Shown: positions 51,476-60,843, numbered from the stretch's first letter. The stretch is DNA of 64,000 nt from Pseudomonas protegens (GCF_003363755.1 NZ_CP031396.1:5364501-5428500), one strand, 5' to 3'. Notes: generated from the letters alone by a model not told the origin. Made by a program: numbers and translations.

Positions 51476-53029
51476 TCAGGCGATGCGGGCCCGCAGGCTG
51501 CGCCACAGCGCGGCCACCATCAGCAGGCTGACCAGAGCCCAGCCCCAGGCCTGCTGGTTGGCCAGGCCTTCCTGATACAGCTGCGGAGCGATGCCGGCAC
51601 CCAGGATAAAGGTCAGCAAGGCGATTTCGCGGCGTGGCACGCGCACCGGGCGGCACAGGTAGACCAGCGCCGGCAGCAGCAGGGCCGCGCTCGGGAAGCT
51701 GCGGTAGCGCGGGTCGAACACCAGCTCCAGCATCATCACCGCGGCGGCGAATCCTGCCGTTGCCAGCAACCAGCCTGCACGCTTTTCCAGGGCATTGAAG
51801 GCCCGCAGACGCCAGCCTTCGCGAGGGCTCAAGGCCAGGGTGGCATGGGCCAGAATCAGCAGGTTCAGGCCCAGTAGCAGTCCGGCCCAGCACCATTCGC
51901 CAGTGAAGCGGCTGGTGACCCGCGCCAGTTCGCCCCAGGTACCGATGGTGCACGCCGCCAATGCGCCCAGCAGCGGCAAGAGCAGCGCAGCGCGTCGGCT
52001 GCGAACCCGGCCACCCAGGATCAGGGTGCCGAGGAATATCACTGCGCCCGCCCCCAGCCATTGTGGCCAGTAAGGCAGGTTGGACACCGGGCCTGCGAGG
52101 ATGCCCTTGTCCTGGCGATCGGCATCGAACAACCCCCAGTAACCGCCGACTGCGCCTTCGCTGGCGCGTTTCCAGGGCTGATCGAAGGCTTCGATCAGGT
52201 TGTAGTGCCAGCCGTTGTGTTCCGCCAGGGCAACGAAGCCACGAATGAACTTGGCCTCGTTGACTCGGCTCGGCAGCGCCGTTTCCCGCTGGCGGCCTTC
52301 GCTGGGCCAGCCGGTTTCACCGATCATCACGTCCTTTGGGGCAAAGCGGTTGCCGAATACCTGGCGTACCTCGGCCACGTGGTTCAGGGCCGCGTCGATG
52401 TTCGAGGGGTCGTCTTCCCAGTACGGCAACAGGTGAATGGTGAGGAAGTCCACCGCTGGCGCGATCTCCGGGTGCTTGAGCCAGAATTCCCAGACATCGG
52501 CATAGGTGACCGGCTGCTTGACCCCGGCCTTGACCTTGAGGATCAGCCGCGACAGTTGCGGCCCGGTGACTTCCTTGCGCAGCAGCGCCTCGTTGCCGAC
52601 GATCACTGCGCTGACGACATCCGGGTTGGCATTGGCCGAGGCGATCAGCAGGTCGACTTCTTTCTCGGTGTCTACTGGGTTGCTATTGACCCACGCGCCG
52701 ATCATCAGCTTCAGGCCGTGTTTGCGCGCCAGCTCGGGCAGGGCTTCGAGGCCGGTCATGGAATAGGTGCGGATGCATTCGAAGCGGGTGGCCAGCAATG
52801 CCAGGTCGGCGTCCATGCGTTCGGGGCGCAGTTTGAACGGCTGGTCGAAGGGCGATTGGTCCTTGTCGAACGGCGTATAGGAGGCGCATTGCAGTTTGTG
52901 GCTGGCGCTGGCGACGTCCGGCAGCGACACCGGCCGGCCAAGGCCGTACCAGTAACTACCAAGGGCCAGCAGGCCGAGCAGGCAGGCGAACAGATAAGCG
53001 AGGGTGGGGAAGCGGGCTGTGGCGGACAT
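51476..53029 (-). CDS. Membrane-bound GH17 beta-glucan enzyme
   Basis: A 517-residue protein with an N-terminal membrane helix (about 10-30), a GH17 catalytic domain (about 45-310) and several C-terminal helices (about 320-515). The GH17 acid/base Glu is in IVGNEALLRKEV and the nucleophile Glu is in VMIGETGWPSEGRQR. Bacterial relatives are annotated as beta-(1,6)-glucan synthase or beta-1,3-glucosyltransferases and shape periplasmic or surface glucans. The exact reaction cannot be told here. The ATG at 53029 is chosen over a 26-codon longer frame because it precedes the anchor directly. Confidence 0.85.
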   Translation of the reverse strand: MSATARFPTLAYLFACLLGLLALGSYWYGLGRPVSLPDVASASHKLQCASYTPFDKDQSPFDQPFKLRPERMDADLALLATRFECIRTYSMTGLEALPELARKHGLKLMIGAWVNSNPVDTEKEVDLLIASANANPDVVSAVIVGNEALLRKEVTGPQLSRLILKVKAGVKQPVTYADVWEFWLKHPEIAPAVDFLTIHLLPYWEDDPSNIDAALNHVAEVRQVFGNRFAPKDVMIGETGWPSEGRQRETALPSRVNEAKFIRGFVALAEHNGWHYNLIEAFDQPWKRASEGAVGGYWGLFDADRQDKGILAGPVSNLPYWPQWLGAGAVIFLGTLILGGRVRSRRAALLLPLLGALAACTIGTWGELARVTSRFTGEWCWAGLLLGLNLLILAHATLALSPREGWRLRAFNALEKRAGWLLATAGFAAAVMMLELVFDPRYRSFPSAALLLPALVYLCRPVRVPRREIALLTFILGAGIAPQLYQEGLANQQAWGWALVSLLMVAALWRSLRARIA

Positions 53030-53359
53030 GGTCAGGCCGTAGTGGAACAAAGCGGGGCATCTTACCCGCATTTGTCCATAGCTTGGTGGCCTGCATGATT
53101 TTGACATGCAAAGTTTGGGCGGGCCCTCAGTCGGGGAGGTCGCAGCACCTGGTTACTGGCTATCTGATGTCGTTGCTGGTTGCCTTGAGGTCGCAGGCAG
53201 AGCAGGTCGCGGGCGGTGGCGGGTTGATGATCGAAGCATCAGTACTCCGCTGATGATCGAACGCGTTCGCGGTGAGGCGTGATGGGGGCGCTGAGCACCA
53301 TAACCATACGTTGACGTGCCCGGCAGCCGCCTGGCACTGCACTTTTCGGGGAAGTAACG
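53030..53359. other. Intergenic region upstream of the GH17 gene and the betaine-type binding protein
   Basis: A 330-base divergent control region. I see no gene, terminator or convincing operator. A TGGCAC at 53332 looks like a sigma-54 -24 box, but the matching -12 GC is missing. Confidence 0.6.
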
Positions 53360-54211
53360 ATGAAGATGCGACGACTCTTAGGCGCAGGTGCCGCACTGGT
53401 ACTTGCCATCAGCTCCACTCTGGCCAGTGCCGACAGCAAAACCCTGAGCATCGGCTACGTCGACGGCTGGTCCGACAGCGTGGCGACTACCTATGTGGCG
53501 GCGGAGGTGATCAAGCAGAAGCTCGGTTACGACGTCAAACTGCAAGCGGTGGCGACCGGGATCATGTGGCAGGGCGTGGCCACCGGCAAGCTCGATGCCA
53601 TGCTCTCGGCCTGGTTGCCGGTGACTCACGGCGAATACTGGACCAAGAACAAGGACAAGGTTGTCGACTACGGTCCCAACTTCAAGGACGCCAAGATCGG
53701 TCTGATCGTGCCGGAGTACGTCAAGGCCAAGACCATTGAGGACCTCAAGACCGATACCAGCTTCAAGAACAAGATTGTCGGCATCGACGCCGGTTCAGGG
53801 GTGATGCTCAAGACCGACCAGGCGATCAAGGACTACGGCCTGGACTACAAGCTGCAGGCCAGTTCCGGTGCGGCGATGATCGCCGAACTGACCCGGGCCG
53901 AGGATAAGCAGGAATCCATCGCTGTGACCGGCTGGGTACCGCACTGGATGTTCGCCAAGTGGAAACTGCGCTTCCTCGAAGATCCGAAAGGGGTGTATGG
54001 CGCCGCTGAAACCGTCAACAGCATCGGCAGCAAGGGCCTGGAGAAGAAGGCGCCAGAGGTGGCAGCGTTCCTGAAGAAGTTCCAGTGGGCGTCGAAGGAT
54101 GAAATCGGTGAGGTCATGCTGGCCATTCAAGATGGCGCAAAACCGGATGTGGCAGCCAAGGACTGGGTGAGCAAGCACCCGGAGCGGGTTGCCGAGTGGA
54201 CTGCTAAATAG
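53360..54211 (+). CDS. Glycine betaine/choline-type ABC substrate-binding protein
   Basis: A 283-residue OpuAC-family binding protein with a signal peptide (to about residue 25, TLASA). Family parts are IGYVDGWSDSVATTYVAAEV, IMWQGVATGKLDAMLSAWLP and VTGWVPHWMFAKWKLRFLED, with Trp residues that form the aromatic cage for quaternary ammonium groups. The ATPase and permease are not adjacent, so it is an orphan, as Pseudomonas CbcX/CaiX/BetX are. Ligand choice (choline, carnitine or betaine) is not decidable here. A strong terminator follows. Confidence 0.88.
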   Translation: MKMRRLLGAGAALVLAISSTLASADSKTLSIGYVDGWSDSVATTYVAAEVIKQKLGYDVKLQAVATGIMWQGVATGKLDAMLSAWLPVTHGEYWTKNKDKVVDYGPNFKDAKIGLIVPEYVKAKTIEDLKTDTSFKNKIVGIDAGSGVMLKTDQAIKDYGLDYKLQASSGAAMIAELTRAEDKQESIAVTGWVPHWMFAKWKLRFLEDPKGVYGAAETVNSIGSKGLEKKAPEVAAFLKKFQWASKDEIGEVMLAIQDGAKPDVAAKDWVSKHPERVAEWTAK

Positions 54212-54239
54212 CCGTCAGGCGTCTAGAACGAGGGTTGTG

Positions 54240-54281
54240 AGGCCGGCCGCTGAAATCAGCGGCCGGCCTTGTGTTTTTTTG
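54240..54281 (+). terminator. Rho-independent terminator
   Basis: AGGCCGGCCGCTGA (54240-54253) pairs with TCAGCGGCCGGCCT (54256-54269), followed by TGTGTTTTTTT. It ends the betaine-type binding protein gene. Confidence 0.9.
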
Positions 54282-54393
54282 GGGGGAAGTTGGCGAGGTG
54301 GCTAATGTCGTTCTAATACTAAGGTCGTCTGGAACCTGCCTCACAGCCGCATAGAGTGGATTAGGTTCTACCTAAAATCTGTGCTGCGAGGAT

Positions 54394-54401
54394 AAAAACA
54401 A
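54394..54401 (+). promoter_or_regulatory. Candidate Crc/Hfq A-rich motif at the DUF485-actP start
   Basis: AAAAACAA fits the CA motif AANAANAA bound by Hfq-Crc in Pseudomonas catabolite repression. It overlaps the first base of the DUF485 ATG, a position that would block translation. Confidence 0.6.
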
Positions 54402-54712
54402 TGAACGACAGCATTTACCTCTCGATTCAAAACAGCCCGCGTTTCAAGGAGCTGGTCAGTAAGCGAGAGCGGTTCGCCTGGATTCTCTCGGCGATCATGC
54501 TTGGGCTTTACTCGGGCTTCATTCTGTTGATCGCTTACGGTCCGCAGATCCTGGGCGCCAAACTCAGTCCAACTTCATCCATCACCTGGGGCATTCCCAT
54601 TGGTGTCGGCTTGATTGTCTCGGCCTTCATCCTGACCGGTATCTATGTGCGACGCGCCAACGGCGAGTTCGATGACCTGAACAATGCGATCCTGAAGGAG
54701 GCTCAGCAATGA
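54401..54712 (+). CDS. DUF485 membrane protein of the acetate permease operon
   Basis: A 103-residue protein with two membrane helices (about 24-46 and 60-86). It begins with SIQNSPRFKELVSKRERFAW, the DUF485 hallmark, and the loop after helix 2 has the family-type VRRANGEFD. It overlaps actP by four bases. The same pair (yjcH-actP) is in E. coli with acs. It probably supports ActP, but the mechanism is unknown. Confidence 0.93.
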   Translation: MNDSIYLSIQNSPRFKELVSKRERFAWILSAIMLGLYSGFILLIAYGPQILGAKLSPTSSITWGIPIGVGLIVSAFILTGIYVRRANGEFDDLNNAILKEAQQ

Positions 54713-56367
54713 TCCGACGTCTATTCTCAGCACTCGGTCTTGCCGCTTTCGCTCCTGCCCTGTGGGCCGCTGACGCTTTGACTGGCGAAGTCCACAAGCA
54801 ACCCCTCAACGTCTCGGCGATCGTGATGTTCGTGGTCTTCGTCGGGGCCACCCTGTGCATCACTTACTGGGCCTCCAAGCGTAACAAGTCGGCTGCCGAC
54901 TATTACGCCGCGGGTGGCAAGATCACCGGCTTCCAGAACGGCCTGGCGATTGCCGGTGACTACATGTCGGCGGCGTCCTTCCTGGGGATTTCCGCGCTGG
55001 TGTTCACTTCCGGCTATGACGGCCTGATCTACTCCATTGGCTTCCTGGTGGGCTGGCCGATCATTCTGTTCCTGATCGCCGAGCGCCTGCGCAACCTGGG
55101 CAAGTACACCTTTGCCGACGTGGCGTCCTATCGCCTCGGGCAGACTCAGATCCGCACTCTGTCGGCCTGTGGTTCGCTGGTGGTGGTGGCGTTCTACCTG
55201 ATCGCGCAGATGGTGGGTGCCGGCAAGCTGATCCAGCTGCTGTTCGGCCTCGACTACCATGTGGCGGTGATCCTGGTGGGGATCCTGATGTGCCTGTATG
55301 TGCTGTTTGGCGGCATGCTGGCCACCACTTGGGTACAGATCATCAAGGCAGTGCTGCTGCTGTCCGGTGCGTCCTTCATGGCGCTGATGGTGATGAAGCA
55401 CGTCAACTTCGATTTCAACACCCTGTTCTCCGAGGCGATCAAGGTTCACCCCAAAGGTGAGGCGATCATGAGCCCTGGCGGTCTGGTGAAGGACCCGATC
55501 TCGGCATTCTCCCTGGGGCTTGCGCTGATGTTCGGTACTGCCGGCCTGCCGCATATCCTGATGCGCTTCTTCACCGTGAGCGATGCCAAGGAAGCCCGTA
55601 AGAGTGTGCTCTACGCCACTGGCTTCATCGGTTACTTCTACATCCTGACCTTCATCATCGGCTTTGGCGCGATCCTGCTGGTGAGCACCAATCCGGCCTT
55701 CAAGGATGCCGCAGGCGCCTTGCTGGGTGGCAACAACATGGCGGCGGTGCACCTGGCCAATGCGGTGGGCGGCAGCGTGTTCCTCGGCTTCATCTCGGCG
55801 GTGGCTTTCGCCACCATTCTGGCGGTAGTGGCGGGCCTGACCCTGGCAGGTGCTTCGGCGGTGTCCCACGACCTCTATGCCAGTGTGATCAAGAAGGGCA
55901 AGGCCAACGAGAAGGATGAGATTCGCGTTTCCAAGATCACTACCGTGGCCTTGGGCGTGCTGGCCATCGGCCTGGGCATTCTCTTCGAGAGTCAGAACAT
56001 TGCGTTCATGGTGGGCCTGGCGTTCTCCATCGCTGCCAGTTGCAACTTCCCGGTGCTGCTGCTTTCCATGTACTGGAAGAAGCTCACCACGCGTGGCGCC
56101 ATGATTGGCGGCTGGTTGGGCCTGGTCAGTGCGGTGGCATTGATGGTTCTCGGTCCGACCATCTGGGTGCAGATCCTGCACCACGAGAAGGCAATCTTCC
56201 CGTACGAGTACCCGGCGCTGTTCTCGATGATCATTGCCTTTGTCAGTATCTGGTTCTTCTCCATCACTGACAAATCGGCCTCGGCGGCCAATGAGCGGGC
56301 CTTGTTCTTCCCGCAGTTCGTGCGTTCGCAGACCGGCCTGGGCGCCAGTGGGGCGGTGTCGCACTAA
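54709..56367 (+). CDS. actP: Cation/acetate symporter ActP
   Basis: A 552-residue sodium:solute symporter (SSS) for acetate and other short acids. It has a signal-like first segment and thirteen or so helices. SSS motifs include YYAAGGKITGFQNGLAIAGD, SAASFLGISALVF and the sodium-site region GLTLAGASAVSHDLYAS. It overlaps DUF485 by four bases. acs is not adjacent. A terminator follows at 56412. Confidence 0.95.
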   Translation: MIRRLFSALGLAAFAPALWAADALTGEVHKQPLNVSAIVMFVVFVGATLCITYWASKRNKSAADYYAAGGKITGFQNGLAIAGDYMSAASFLGISALVFTSGYDGLIYSIGFLVGWPIILFLIAERLRNLGKYTFADVASYRLGQTQIRTLSACGSLVVVAFYLIAQMVGAGKLIQLLFGLDYHVAVILVGILMCLYVLFGGMLATTWVQIIKAVLLLSGASFMALMVMKHVNFDFNTLFSEAIKVHPKGEAIMSPGGLVKDPISAFSLGLALMFGTAGLPHILMRFFTVSDAKEARKSVLYATGFIGYFYILTFIIGFGAILLVSTNPAFKDAAGALLGGNNMAAVHLANAVGGSVFLGFISAVAFATILAVVAGLTLAGASAVSHDLYASVIKKGKANEKDEIRVSKITTVALGVLAIGLGILFESQNIAFMVGLAFSIAASCNFPVLLLSMYWKKLTTRGAMIGGWLGLVSAVALMVLGPTIWVQILHHEKAIFPYEYPALFSMIIAFVSIWFFSITDKSASAANERALFFPQFVRSQTGLGASGAVSH

Positions 56368-56411
56368 GCTCGGCCTGTGTATCGGCTTCTATATAGAGGC
56401 TGTGTAATAGC

Positions 56412-56445
56412 AAAATGCCTCGTTCGAAAGATCGGGGCATTTTTT
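56412..56445 (+). terminator. Rho-independent terminator of actP
   Basis: AAATGCCTCG (56413-56422) pairs with CGGGGCATTT (56433-56442), followed by more T. It lies 45 bases after the actP stop. Confidence 0.85.
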
Positions 56446-56498
56446 GTCTGCACGCCCTGTTCAGATACCCTCGGCTGCGGGCGCAGCGATGGTCGAGA

Positions 56499-56586
56499 TA
56501 CAAGGAGCTGGCGTGCCAGCGAAGGCATATTCGAGGGGGAGGCAGGGCTGCGGAGTTCTTCGCCGGCAAGCCGGCTCCGACAGGGG
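56499..56586. repeat. REP pair (REPIN) between actP and gltA
   Basis: AAGGAGCTGGCGTGCCAGCG at about 56503-56521 is followed by the inverted form TTCGCCGGCAAGCCGGCTCC at 56559-56578. The two REPs face each other across about 35 bases, the same layout as at 43352-43437. Confidence 0.8.
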
Positions 56587-56678
56587 GTAGGTGAGGGGAG
56601 GGGAGGGGAGCAGAAACAAATACGACCTCTGTTAGAGGCCGTATCCGGTGCAGCTAAGACGTGTGCGCAAGGCAGGTC

Positions 56679-57968
56679 TTACTTGCGGTCTTCCAGCTTG
56701 GTGATGTCGCGCGATTCGTAGCCGGTGTACAGCTGACGAGGACGGCCGATCTTGTAAGGACTGGAGAGCATTTCCTTCCAGTGGGAGATCCAGCCGACGG
56801 TCCGCGCCAGGGCGAAGATCACGGTGAACATGCTGGTTGGAATGCCGATCGCCTTGAGGATGATCCCCGAGTAGAAGTCGACGTTCGGGTACAAGGAGCG
56901 TTCGATGAAGTACGGATCGGTCAGGGCGATCTCTTCCAGGCGCATGGCCAGTTCGAGCTGAGGATCGTTGTTGATGCCCAGTTCTTTCAGGACTTCGTCG
57001 CAGGTCTGCTTCATTACGGTGGCGCGCGGGTCGCGGTTTTTATACACGCGGTGACCGAAGCCCATGAGTTTGAACGGATCGTTCTTGTCCTTGGCCTTGG
57101 CGATGAACTTGTCGATGTTCGAGACATCGCCAATTTCGTCGAGCATGGTCAGTACGGCTTCGTTGGCACCGCCGTGGGCAGGGCCCCAGAGCGCGGCGAT
57201 ACCGGCAGCGATACAGGCGAACGGGTTAGCGCCCGAGGAGCCGGCAAGGCGTACGGTGGAAGTCGAGGCGTTCTGTTCGTGGTCGGCGTGGAGGATGAAG
57301 ATCCGGTCCATCGCCTTGGCCAGTACCGGGCTGATCGGTTTGATCTCGCACGGGGTGTTGAACATCATGTGCAGGAAGTTTTCCGCGTACGACAGGTCGT
57401 TGCGCGGATACATCATCGGCTGGCCCATGGAGTACTTGTAAACCATCGCTGCCAGGGTCGGCATCTTGGCGACCAGGCGCACGGCGGAAATTTCGCGGTG
57501 CTGCGGGTTATTGATGTCCAGGGAGTCGTGGTAGAACGCCGAGAGTGCACCCACTACGCCGCACATTACCGCCATTGGGTGGGCGTCGCGGCGGAAACCG
57601 TTGAAGAAGCTCTTCAGCTGCTCGTGAACCATGGTGTGGTTTTTCACGGTGCTGACGAACTGGGCCTTCTGTTCGGCGGTGGGCAATTCACCGTTGAGCA
57701 GCAGGTAGCAGGTTTCCAGGTAGTCCGACTTTTCAGCCAGCTGTTCGATCGGGTAGCCGCGGTGCAGCAGAATGCCGTTGTCGCCGTCGATATAGGTGAT
57801 TTTCGACTCGCAGGAGGCGGTCGACATGAAACCCGGGTCAAAAGTGAAGCGGCCCGTGGCCGTCAGGCCCCGAACATCAATTACATCGGGACCAACGGTG
57901 CCGGTTAAAATGGGCAGCTCGACGGGGGCTGCGCCCTCGATGATCAACTGCGCTTTTTTGTCAGCCAT
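56679..57968 (-). CDS. gltA: Citrate synthase (type II, hexameric)
   Basis: A 429-residue enzyme condensing acetyl-CoA and oxaloacetate. Catalytic regions include LHADHEQNASTSTVRLAGS (His) and AHGGANEAVL with LMGFGHRVYKNRDPRA (His/Asp region). The N-terminal extra domain with PIEQLAEKSDY fits the NADH-inhibited type II form. It is divergent from sdhC across 350 bases. Its ribosome site is AGGAGG just upstream of the ATG at 57968. Confidence 0.97.
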   Translation of the reverse strand: MADKKAQLIIEGAAPVELPILTGTVGPDVIDVRGLTATGRFTFDPGFMSTASCESKITYIDGDNGILLHRGYPIEQLAEKSDYLETCYLLLNGELPTAEQKAQFVSTVKNHTMVHEQLKSFFNGFRRDAHPMAVMCGVVGALSAFYHDSLDINNPQHREISAVRLVAKMPTLAAMVYKYSMGQPMMYPRNDLSYAENFLHMMFNTPCEIKPISPVLAKAMDRIFILHADHEQNASTSTVRLAGSSGANPFACIAAGIAALWGPAHGGANEAVLTMLDEIGDVSNIDKFIAKAKDKNDPFKLMGFGHRVYKNRDPRATVMKQTCDEVLKELGINNDPQLELAMRLEEIALTDPYFIERSLYPNVDFYSGIILKAIGIPTSMFTVIFALARTVGWISHWKEMLSSPYKIGRPRQLYTGYESRDITKLEDRK

Positions 57969-58318
57969 GTGGCCTCCTATTTATGCTTGAAATCATCAGA
58001 CAGACCCCCCACGCAGGGCCCGCACCACTATAGTGAGATAAATCTGAATGTCAATTTGCCTAAAGTCTTGTCCCAGAAGGCTTTGGGAGGGATTTTTTAG
58101 CGAAATTCAGCGCCATTTACGCCTTTTATAAGGCTAACGCAATCAGCTATTAGGGGAAGGTGTTTGCGTTGTCATTAGTAGCCTAACTGTCTATACTCGG
58201 CCACCGACCTCCGTAGGCTTCTGGGCCCGCTTTATTGGGGGTCGCACTCCCTGGGTAGTGGTTACCTGACCAGTGCACTCCCCAACAACTTTGCCCTGAT
58301 TGTTAGGGGCTCTTCAGT
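57969..58318. other. Divergent control region of gltA and sdhCDAB
   Basis: A 350-base region without a gene. It must hold both promoters. The sdhC side has a long GC-rich leader with small dyads but no clear riboswitch. No operator could be named from the sequence. Confidence 0.6.
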
Positions 58319-58705
58319 GTGAAAAAAGCCGTGAATAGCCAACGACCTGTAAACCTAGACCTAAGGACCATCAAACTCCCCATCACCGGCGTTACGTCGT
58401 TTCTTCACCGTGTTTCCGGCATCATCCTCTTCCTGGGCATCGGCATCATGCTTTATGCATTGAGCAAATCCCTGGGCTCCGAGGAAGGCTATGCCGAGGT
58501 GAAGGCGTGCTTGACCAGTCCGCTGGCCAAATTCGTTGCGTGGGGCCTCCTGTCCGCCTTGCTGTATCACTTGGTGGCCGGTGTACGCCATCTGATTATG
58601 GACATGGGCATCGGTGAGACGCTGGAAGGCGGCAAGCTGGGCTCGAAAATCGTTATCGCCGTATCCGTGGTGGTAATCGTTCTGGCGGGAGTTTGGATAT
58701 GGTAA
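58319..58705 (+). CDS. sdhC: Succinate dehydrogenase cytochrome b556 subunit SdhC
   Basis: A 128-residue membrane anchor with three helices that binds heme b and ubiquinone. Family sequence is RPVNLDLRTIKLPITGVTSF, HRVSGIILFLGIGIML and the heme His in YHLVAGVRHLIMDMG. The GTG at 58319 has AGGGG 9 bases upstream. An in-frame GTG at residue 5 (NSQRPVNLDL) is the alternative. It overlaps sdhD by seven bases. Confidence 0.95.
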   Translation: MKKAVNSQRPVNLDLRTIKLPITGVTSFLHRVSGIILFLGIGIMLYALSKSLGSEEGYAEVKACLTSPLAKFVAWGLLSALLYHLVAGVRHLIMDMGIGETLEGGKLGSKIVIAVSVVVIVLAGVWIW

Positions 58706-59067
58706 CCAGCGTTACGAACCTGTCGCGTTCGGGCCTTTATGACTGGATGGCACAGCGTGTGTCTGCGGTCGTTCTCGCGGCTTATTTCATTTTCCTGATC
58801 GGATACCTCGTAGCGAATCCGGGCATTGACTACACCCAGTGGCATGGCCTGTTCGCAAACAACTGGATGCGTATCTTCAGTCTGCTGGCCATGGTGGCCC
58901 TGGGCGCTCACGCCTGGGTCGGCATGTGGACCATCTCGACTGACTACCTGACGCCGATGGCGCTGGGCAAGTCGGCGACAGCAGTGCGTTTCCTTTTCCA
59001 GGCAGTATGCGGCGTTGCAATGTTCGCTTACTTCGTCTGGGGTGTGCAGATTCTCTGGGGTATCTGA
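58699..59067 (+). CDS. sdhD: Succinate dehydrogenase membrane anchor SdhD
   Basis: A 122-residue anchor subunit with three helices. It has SGLYDWMAQRVSAVVLAAYF with the quinone-site Arg/Ser region, and a heme His in LGAHAWVGMWTISTDYL. The ATG at 58699 (MVTSVTNLSRSG) is the family start; a TTG two codons upstream is less likely. It overlaps sdhC and precedes sdhA by three bases. Confidence 0.95.
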   Translation: MVTSVTNLSRSGLYDWMAQRVSAVVLAAYFIFLIGYLVANPGIDYTQWHGLFANNWMRIFSLLAMVALGAHAWVGMWTISTDYLTPMALGKSATAVRFLFQAVCGVAMFAYFVWGVQILWGI

Positions 59068-59070
59068 TTC

Positions 59071-60843
59071 ATGGCTAACATTCCAACCATTTCTTTCGAC
59101 GCCATCATCATTGGCGGCGGCGGCGCCGGCATGCGTGCCGCACTGCAGCTGGCCCAGGGCGGCCACAAGACTGCTGTGATCACCAAGGTGTTCCCGACCC
59201 GTTCGCACACGGTGTCTGCCCAAGGCGGCATCACTTGCGCGATCGCCTCGGCGGACCCGAACGATGACTGGCGCTGGCACATGTACGATACCGTCAAGGG
59301 TTCCGACTACATCGGTGACCAGGACGCTATCGAATACATGTGTCAGGAAGGTCCGGCTGCGGTCTTCGAGCTGGACCACATGGGTCTGCCGTTCTCTCGT
59401 ACTGAAACCGGTCGTATCTATCAGCGTCCTTTCGGTGGTCAATCCAAGGATTACGGTAAGGGCGGCCAGGCTGCTCGTACCTGTGCTGCGTCCGACCGTA
59501 CCGGTCACGCGCTGCTGCACACCCTCTATCAGGGCAACCTGAAAGCCGGCACCACCTTCCTCAACGAGTGGTACGCGGTCGATCTGGTGAAGAACCAGGA
59601 CGGCGCCTTTGTCGGCGTGATCGCGATCTGCATCGAAACCGGCGAAACCACCTACATCCGCTCCAAGGCCACCGTTCTGGCTACCGGCGGTGCAGGTCGT
59701 ATCTATGCTTCCACCACCAACGCCCTGATCAACACCGGTGACGGTGTAGGCATGGCGCTGCGTGCCGGCGTTCCGGTGCAAGACATCGAAATGTGGCAGT
59801 TCCACCCGACCGGCATCGCCGGCGCTGGTGTACTGGTGACTGAAGGCTGCCGCGGTGAAGGCGGTTACCTGATCAACAAGCACGGCGAGCGTTTCATGGA
59901 GCGTTATGCTCCGAACGCCAAAGACCTGGCAGGTCGTGACGTTGTTGCACGCTCCATGGTCAAGGAAATCATCGCCGGCAACGGCTGTGGCCCGAATGGC
60001 GACCACGTGATGCTCAAGCTCGATCACCTGGGCGAGGAAGTGCTGCACAGCCGCCTGCCTGGCATCTGCGAGCTGTCCAAGACCTTTGCCCACGTTGACC
60101 CGGTGGTTGCTCCAGTTCCGGTCGTTCCAACCTGCCATTACATGATGGGCGGCGTTGCCACCAACATTCATGGTCAGGCGATCACTCAGAACGCTGCTGG
60201 CGAAGACACCATCATCCCTGGTCTGTTCGCAGTGGGTGAAGTGGCTTGCGTATCGGTACACGGCGCCAACCGTCTGGGCGGCAACTCGCTGCTGGACCTG
60301 GTGGTGTTCGGTCGTGCAGCTGGCCTGCACCTGGAAAAAGCGCTGACCGACGGTATCGAATACCGCGATGCCAGCGACACCGACGTCGACGTTGCCCTGA
60401 ACCGCCTGGCCAAGCTCAACGAGCGCACCACCGGTGAAGACGTTGCAACCCTGCGCCGCGAGCTGCAGAACTGCATGCAGAACTACTTCGGTGTATTCCG
60501 TACCGGCGAGTACATGCAGAAGGGTATTGCTCAGCTGGCTGAGCTGCGCGAGCGTATCGCCAACGTCAAGATCAACGACAAGTCTCAAGCTTTCAACACT
60601 GCGCGTATCGAAGCACTTGAGCTGCAGAACCTGCTGGAAGTGGCTGAAGCCACTGCCATCGCTGCCGAAGTGCGTAAAGAGTCCCGCGGCGCTCACGCCC
60701 GTGAAGACTTCGAAGACCGTGACGACGAAAACTGGCTGTGCCACACCCTGTACTTCCCGGGTGAGAAGCGCGTTGCCAAGCGTGCGGTCAACTTCTCGCC
60801 GAAGACTGTTCCGACTTTTGAACCAAAAGTCCGGACTTACTAA
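59071..60843 (+). CDS. sdhA: Succinate dehydrogenase flavoprotein subunit SdhA
   Basis: A 590-residue catalytic subunit that oxidises succinate to fumarate. The FAD motif is IIIGGGGAGMRAALQLAQGG, covalent flavin His is in TRSHTVSAQGGI, and active-site segments are FHPTGIAGAGVLVTEGCRGE and HGANRLGGNSLLDLVVFG. The length is standard. It lies between sdhD and sdhB (12-base gap). Confidence 0.98.
   Translation: MANIPTISFDAIIIGGGGAGMRAALQLAQGGHKTAVITKVFPTRSHTVSAQGGITCAIASADPNDDWRWHMYDTVKGSDYIGDQDAIEYMCQEGPAAVFELDHMGLPFSRTETGRIYQRPFGGQSKDYGKGGQAARTCAASDRTGHALLHTLYQGNLKAGTTFLNEWYAVDLVKNQDGAFVGVIAICIETGETTYIRSKATVLATGGAGRIYASTTNALINTGDGVGMALRAGVPVQDIEMWQFHPTGIAGAGVLVTEGCRGEGGYLINKHGERFMERYAPNAKDLAGRDVVARSMVKEIIAGNGCGPNGDHVMLKLDHLGEEVLHSRLPGICELSKTFAHVDPVVAPVPVVPTCHYMMGGVATNIHGQAITQNAAGEDTIIPGLFAVGEVACVSVHGANRLGGNSLLDLVVFGRAAGLHLEKALTDGIEYRDASDTDVDVALNRLAKLNERTTGEDVATLRRELQNCMQNYFGVFRTGEYMQKGIAQLAELRERIANVKINDKSQAFNTARIEALELQNLLEVAEATAIAAEVRKESRGAHAREDFEDRDDENWLCHTLYFPGEKRVAKRAVNFSPKTVPTFEPKVRTY

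Noticed and set aside
53332..53347. sigma-54-like TGGCAC before the betaine-type binding protein
   Set aside because: The -12 GC is absent at the required spacing.
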